Assembly: GCA_902520575.1 (NCBI GenBank)
Contig: CABYOG010000048.1
Location: 1-7,179 of the forward strand
Direction of reading: 5' to 3'
Source of the DNA: an uncultured SAR116 cluster alpha proteobacterium
GTDB lineage: Bacteria; Pseudomonadota; Alphaproteobacteria; Puniceispirillales; Puniceispirillaceae
DNA: 7,179 nt
The notes under the pieces were generated by a model. It did not search any database and was not told the origin of the DNA. It saw only the letters and a program-made list of their open reading frames with translations. The position numbers were made by a program, and so were the translations under genes. This document shows positions 6,169 to 7,179 of this stretch, in pieces (within the stretch, counting starts at the first letter, position 1; each line of letters begins with the position of its first letter).

Positions 6169-7179
6169 ATGAACAAGAATGACGCCGATCTTCCTCCTCA
6201 TCAGGCTCTGCTGCTAGATAAGGTAAATAATCCGAAAGCCCGCAATGAGCGTGGAGAGCGACGTAGCAAAAGGGAGAATGAGGGAGCTTGGCCGCTCCGC
6301 ACCTGGGTGATCTCTGATGGGACTGCTGGCATGCTGGCTCAATGCCTAGCCCTAACAAAAGCAATGAGAATTCAAGCAGAAGATATTAGAGCTGTCCCAA
6401 CACCCCTTCTGCGTGCCTTCCCAAAACTGGCCAACCTACCAGGTTGGCAGTTAACGCTGGGACGCAAGCCAGACTGGCTGAAGGCCAATCAATGGCCGGA
6501 CTTATGCATAACATGTGGGCGGCGGATGGCCGGTATTTCTATTGGGGTGCGGCGTCTGGCCATGGGCAAGACCAAAACCATCCATATTCAAGACCCACAT
6601 ATTGAACCACATTATTTTGATCTCATGATCACCCCGTGCCATGACGATATTGCGCAAAAAGCAGCGGACGTTCAAATGGATGTCCCCAACCTGCTTACCA
6701 CAACGGGCGCATTGAACCGGCTGGATGAGGCAGAGATTGAAGAGGAGGCCGCTGCGCTGAAAATTGCTTATAATGAAGGCCAGATTGCCGGACGCGCATT
6801 GGCACTGGTGTTGATTGGCGGACATAACCGGCGTTATAAGGCCGGAGCGGACGCTTTTACGAAATTGGCAAAAGAGCTGGCCGCATTTGTGCAGATGACT
6901 GGGGCAAGGCTGGCACTCGTTCCCTCACGCCGTACGCCAAAGCGCGGCTTGCGGGTGCTGTCAGAACAGTTGGAATGCCGTCTGGGGGGAGAGGCTAGCT
7001 GGGTATGGGACGGAGCAGGTCAAAACCCTTATCCGGGTCTGTTAGGGCTTGCCAAATTTGTGATTGTAACCAGTGATTCAGTGAATATGACGAGTGAAGC
7101 AGCTCTGACCGGCAAACCTTTGTTGATCACCGAACTGGTTGAAGAGCAAGGAAGAATTTCCCACTTTCATCAAATAATG
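6169..7179 (+). CDS. ELM1-family (DUF1022, Mito_fiss_Elm1) protein, 3' end beyond the window
   Basis: An open frame of 337 codons runs from ATG 6169 to the right edge without a stop. Family motifs appear in order: WVISDGTAGMLAQCLAL (46-62), ITCGRRMAG (114-122), QDP (141-143), FDLMITPCHD (150-159), GALNR (180-184), LIGGHNRRY (215-223), PSRRTP (252-257), NPYPGLLGLAKFVIVTSDS (286-304), SVNMTSEAALTGKP (304-317) and HFHQ (332-335). Plant ELM1 takes part in mitochondrial division by recruiting a dynamin-related protein. The bacterial members have no settled function that I know of, and their sequence pattern suggests a glycosyltransferase-like fold (inference). Only the extreme C-terminus appears missing. 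Residues 1-43 are hydrophilic and rich in Arg, Lys, Asn and Glu, and lie before the conserved domain. An in-frame TAA at 6127-6129 limits the start. The Shine-Dalgarno is weak (GGA at 6152-6154). There is no signal peptide. Confidence 0.88.
   Translation, partial: MNKNDADLPPHQALLLDKVNNPKARNERGERRSKRENEGAWPLRTWVISDGTAGMLAQCLALTKAMRIQAEDIRAVPTPLLRAFPKLANLPGWQLTLGRKPDWLKANQWPDLCITCGRRMAGISIGVRRLAMGKTKTIHIQDPHIEPHYFDLMITPCHDDIAQKAADVQMDVPNLLTTTGALNRLDEAEIEEEAAALKIAYNEGQIAGRALALVLIGGHNRRYKAGADAFTKLAKELAAFVQMTGARLALVPSRRTPKRGLRVLSEQLECRLGGEASWVWDGAGQNPYPGLLGLAKFVIVTSDSVNMTSEAALTGKPLLITELVEEQGRISHFHQIM

Noticed and set aside
1..7179. Mobile elements, CRISPR arrays, tRNA or rRNA genes, phage or defence genes
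   Set aside because: No transposase, spaced repeat array, cloverleaf, rRNA segment or defence-type protein was seen on either strand.

Overview
The window holds an ordinary housekeeping segment of an alphaproteobacterial chromosome. The gene order carA-carB-greA, an Lrp/AsnC regulator facing greA, a bacterial ELM1-family (DUF1022) gene and protein sequences of alphaproteobacterial type support this. The moderate base composition (roughly half G+C, judged by eye) would fit a marine lineage such as SAR116/Puniceispirillales, but that is a guess and not shown by the sequence.

Layout: positions 1-36 may carry the first codons of a minus-strand gene leaving the left edge. It could be a GatB/YqeY-type protein, on weak evidence. 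Positions 37-449 are non-coding. They hold the presumed carA control region with several small inverted repeats, one perfect 19-base palindrome and a possible 13-codon leader ORF. carA (450-1655) and carB (1742-4999) encode the two subunits of carbamoyl-phosphate synthetase. An 86-base gap between them contains a perfect 9-bp hairpin whose 5' arm could instead pair with the carB ribosome-binding region. greA (5050-5529) follows carB after 50 bases on the same strand and is probably in the same transcript. A minus-strand Lrp/AsnC regulator (5547-6029) converges on greA with only 17 bases between the stop codons and no clear terminator. After a 139-base AT-rich divergent spacer, a plus-strand ELM1-family gene starts at 6169 and runs off the right edge after 337 codons.

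How the genes work together: CarA takes ammonia from glutamine and channels it to CarB, which uses two ATP and bicarbonate to make carbamoyl phosphate for pyrimidine and arginine synthesis. GreA rescues backtracked RNA polymerase, and its link to carAB is positional, not biochemical. The Lrp/AsnC protein may control its own gene or the divergent ELM1-family gene, but its effector is unknown. All complete genes look intact. I found no mobile element, tRNA, rRNA, CRISPR array or phage gene, and nothing I would call a new biological system. The points most worth a second look are the carA-carB intercistronic RNA, an alanine in the CarB UMP site, the carA leader, and the poorly understood ELM1-family gene.
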